Source of the DNA: Marinimicrococcus flavescens | GTDB taxonomy: Bacteria; Pseudomonadota; Alphaproteobacteria; Geminicoccales; Geminicoccaceae | Length of the DNA: 64,000 bases | Direction of reading: 5' to 3' | Assembly: GCA_029211145.1 (NCBI GenBank) | Contig: JARGEQ010000024.1 | Span: forward strand, 17,267-81,266 | Part shown: piece by piece, positions 63,033 to 64,000 of the stretch | Layout: each line of letters starts with the position of its first letter | How positions within the stretch are numbered: position 1 is the first letter of the stretch | The notes under the pieces: generated by a model | Told to the model about the DNA's origin: nothing | Database searches by the model: none | The model's input: the letters and a program-made list of their open reading frames with translations, nothing else | Translations under genes and position numbers: made by a program

Positions 63033-63748
63033 GCAGGGGAGGCGGAAGCTTGCGAGCCGCACAGGCCGAGACGGAGACCGGTGAGGGCAGGGAGGATACC
63101 CTCTCCTCGCAGGCCTACGCGCTGATCGAGGAGATGATCGTCGACGGCGCCGCATCGCCCGGCCATCTCCTCTCCGAGCAGGCGCTCAGCCAGAGCCTGG
63201 GGATCGGCAGGACCCCGGTACGCGAGGCGCTGCAGCGGCTCGCCGCCAACGGCCTTGTGCGGATCGTCCCGCGCCGCGGCTACTACGTCTCCGAGCTGGA
63301 TGTCCGCGAGTTCTTCTCGATGCTCGACCTCCGGCGGGAGCTCGAGCGCTACGTCGCCACCCGCGTGGCCGCCCGTGTCACGCCCCCCCAGGCCGCTGCC
63401 CTGCGCGACCTGGGGGGGCGCCTGCGCGAGGCGGCGGCGCGCGGCGACGGGCGCGGGGTGCTCCGTCTCGACCGCGAGTTCAAGAGCCTGCTGGTCGAGC
63501 TGGCGGCGAACCGCTTCGTGCGCCACGCCATCGAGCCGCTGCACGCGCTCTCCCGCCAGTTCTACTTCGTCCATGTCGAGCAGACCGACCGGGAGATCGG
63601 CAACGCCCATGCCGACCTCCTCGACGCCATCGCCGACGGCGACGTCGAGAGGGCCGCCGCCGCGTCGGACATCGTGATGGACAACCTGCACCGCTTCGCC
63701 CGCGACGTCATCGAGCGCATCATGCAGAGCAGCTACACCGCCCGCTGA
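63029..63748 (+). CDS. GntR-family regulator, FCD type (second)
   Basis: 239 aa. A 25-residue charged N-terminal extension precedes the winged helix ([31 protein letters not shown]). The FCD domain contains D-x-R-R-E, D-R-E-F and [10 protein letters not shown]. It is the last gene of the operon and overlaps the hydroxylase stop (ATGA). Distinct from the GntR at 48661-49407; it may control the transporter-hydroxylase half. The remaining 252 bases of the window show no gene. Confidence 0.9.
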   Translation: MSRGGGSLRAAQAETETGEGREDTLSSQAYALIEEMIVDGAASPGHLLSEQALSQSLGIGRTPVREALQRLAANGLVRIVPRRGYYVSELDVREFFSMLDLRRELERYVATRVAARVTPPQAAALRDLGGRLREAAARGDGRGVLRLDREFKSLLVELAANRFVRHAIEPLHALSRQFYFVHVEQTDREIGNAHADLLDAIADGDVERAAAASDIVMDNLHRFARDVIERIMQSSYTAR

Positions 63749-64000
63749 GCCTTCACCGGGCGGGCTGGGCGCTCGAGGCGCTGCGCGCCGCCTTTGTCTT
63801 TCCGCTTTCGGGTCTTGCGGCGGCGTCTGACTGAAAGGGGAGCGGCCGGCAGAGGCGATGCCCGTCTCCATCGCCTCTGCATAGCGCCTGAAGCACCACG
63901 TAGCGCCTATGGTAGCTGGTGACGTTGATAGAAGATCGTGTCCCACGGCGTTCTCTAATCCCGCCGGCCTGCGATGACCTCGTCAGGCAGCCTGGACTGG

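Overview
The window is about 70% GC, densely packed with 4-bp ATGA/GTGA gene overlaps, and its proteins look alphaproteobacterial (Rhodospirillales/Geminicoccales-like; this placement is inference). It carries a plasmid-type replication and partition block (RepA-family initiator with iterons, ParA, ParB, parS-like palindromes), so it is probably part of a large plasmid or chromid, or a replicon that integrated into a chromosome. The housekeeping-type genes rpe and folK sit directly beside the initiator. No rRNA, tRNA, CRISPR array or intact insertion sequence was seen.

Layout. (1) 1-7530: a PQQ locus. It holds the end of a PQQ-associated ABC substrate-binding protein, a YVTN beta-propeller, three small exported proteins of unknown function, a LysR regulator and pqqABCDE, including a 29-codon pqqA. 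(2) 7531-9684: over 2 kb with no credible gene, containing one copy of an inverted repeat and one stray iteron. (3) 9648-13545: parS-like palindromes, parB and parA (minus strand), an iteron-bearing origin region, and repA. (4) 13647-17320: rpe, folK, a ChbG/HpnK-type deacetylase, a DJ-1/PfpI protein and two families of inverted repeats. (5) 17321-24293: an envelope glycan or glycolipid cluster (an acyltransferase lacking its usual His, pyruvyltransferase, CapK/PaaK-like ligase, glycosyltransferase, two tandem FemAB/GNAT-like proteins). (6) 24366-26154: DUF488, a DsbA-fold isomerase and pterin carbinolamine dehydratase. (7) 26360-31633: NAD-dependent formate dehydrogenase (fused FdsG-FdsB, then FdsA) with a Phd/VapC toxin-antitoxin pair between the two subunits. 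(8) 31649-33108: a membrane protein with a defective metzincin-like motif and a 45-aa membrane peptide. (9) 33547-39665: a signalling operon (exported Cache protein, hybrid kinase with two receiver domains and an Hpt domain, REC-PAS-GGDEF-EAL protein). (10) 39732-40648: a RES-Xre toxin-antitoxin pair.

(11) 41315-63748: a large transport and catabolism block. A branched-chain-amino-acid-type ABC transporter (livFGMH plus two tandem binding proteins) and a BKACE enzyme face a GntR-controlled operon. That operon encodes a ThDP enzyme, a zinc dehydrogenase, a cyclase-family hydrolase, two SDRs, an oligopeptide-type ABC transporter, a molybdenum hydroxylase large subunit without partner subunits, and a second GntR. 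A good sigma70 promoter with an overlapping 9-bp-arm palindrome lies between the first GntR gene and the ThDP gene. The gene set suggests uptake and oxidation of an unknown organic acid or amine; the substrate cannot be read from the sequence.
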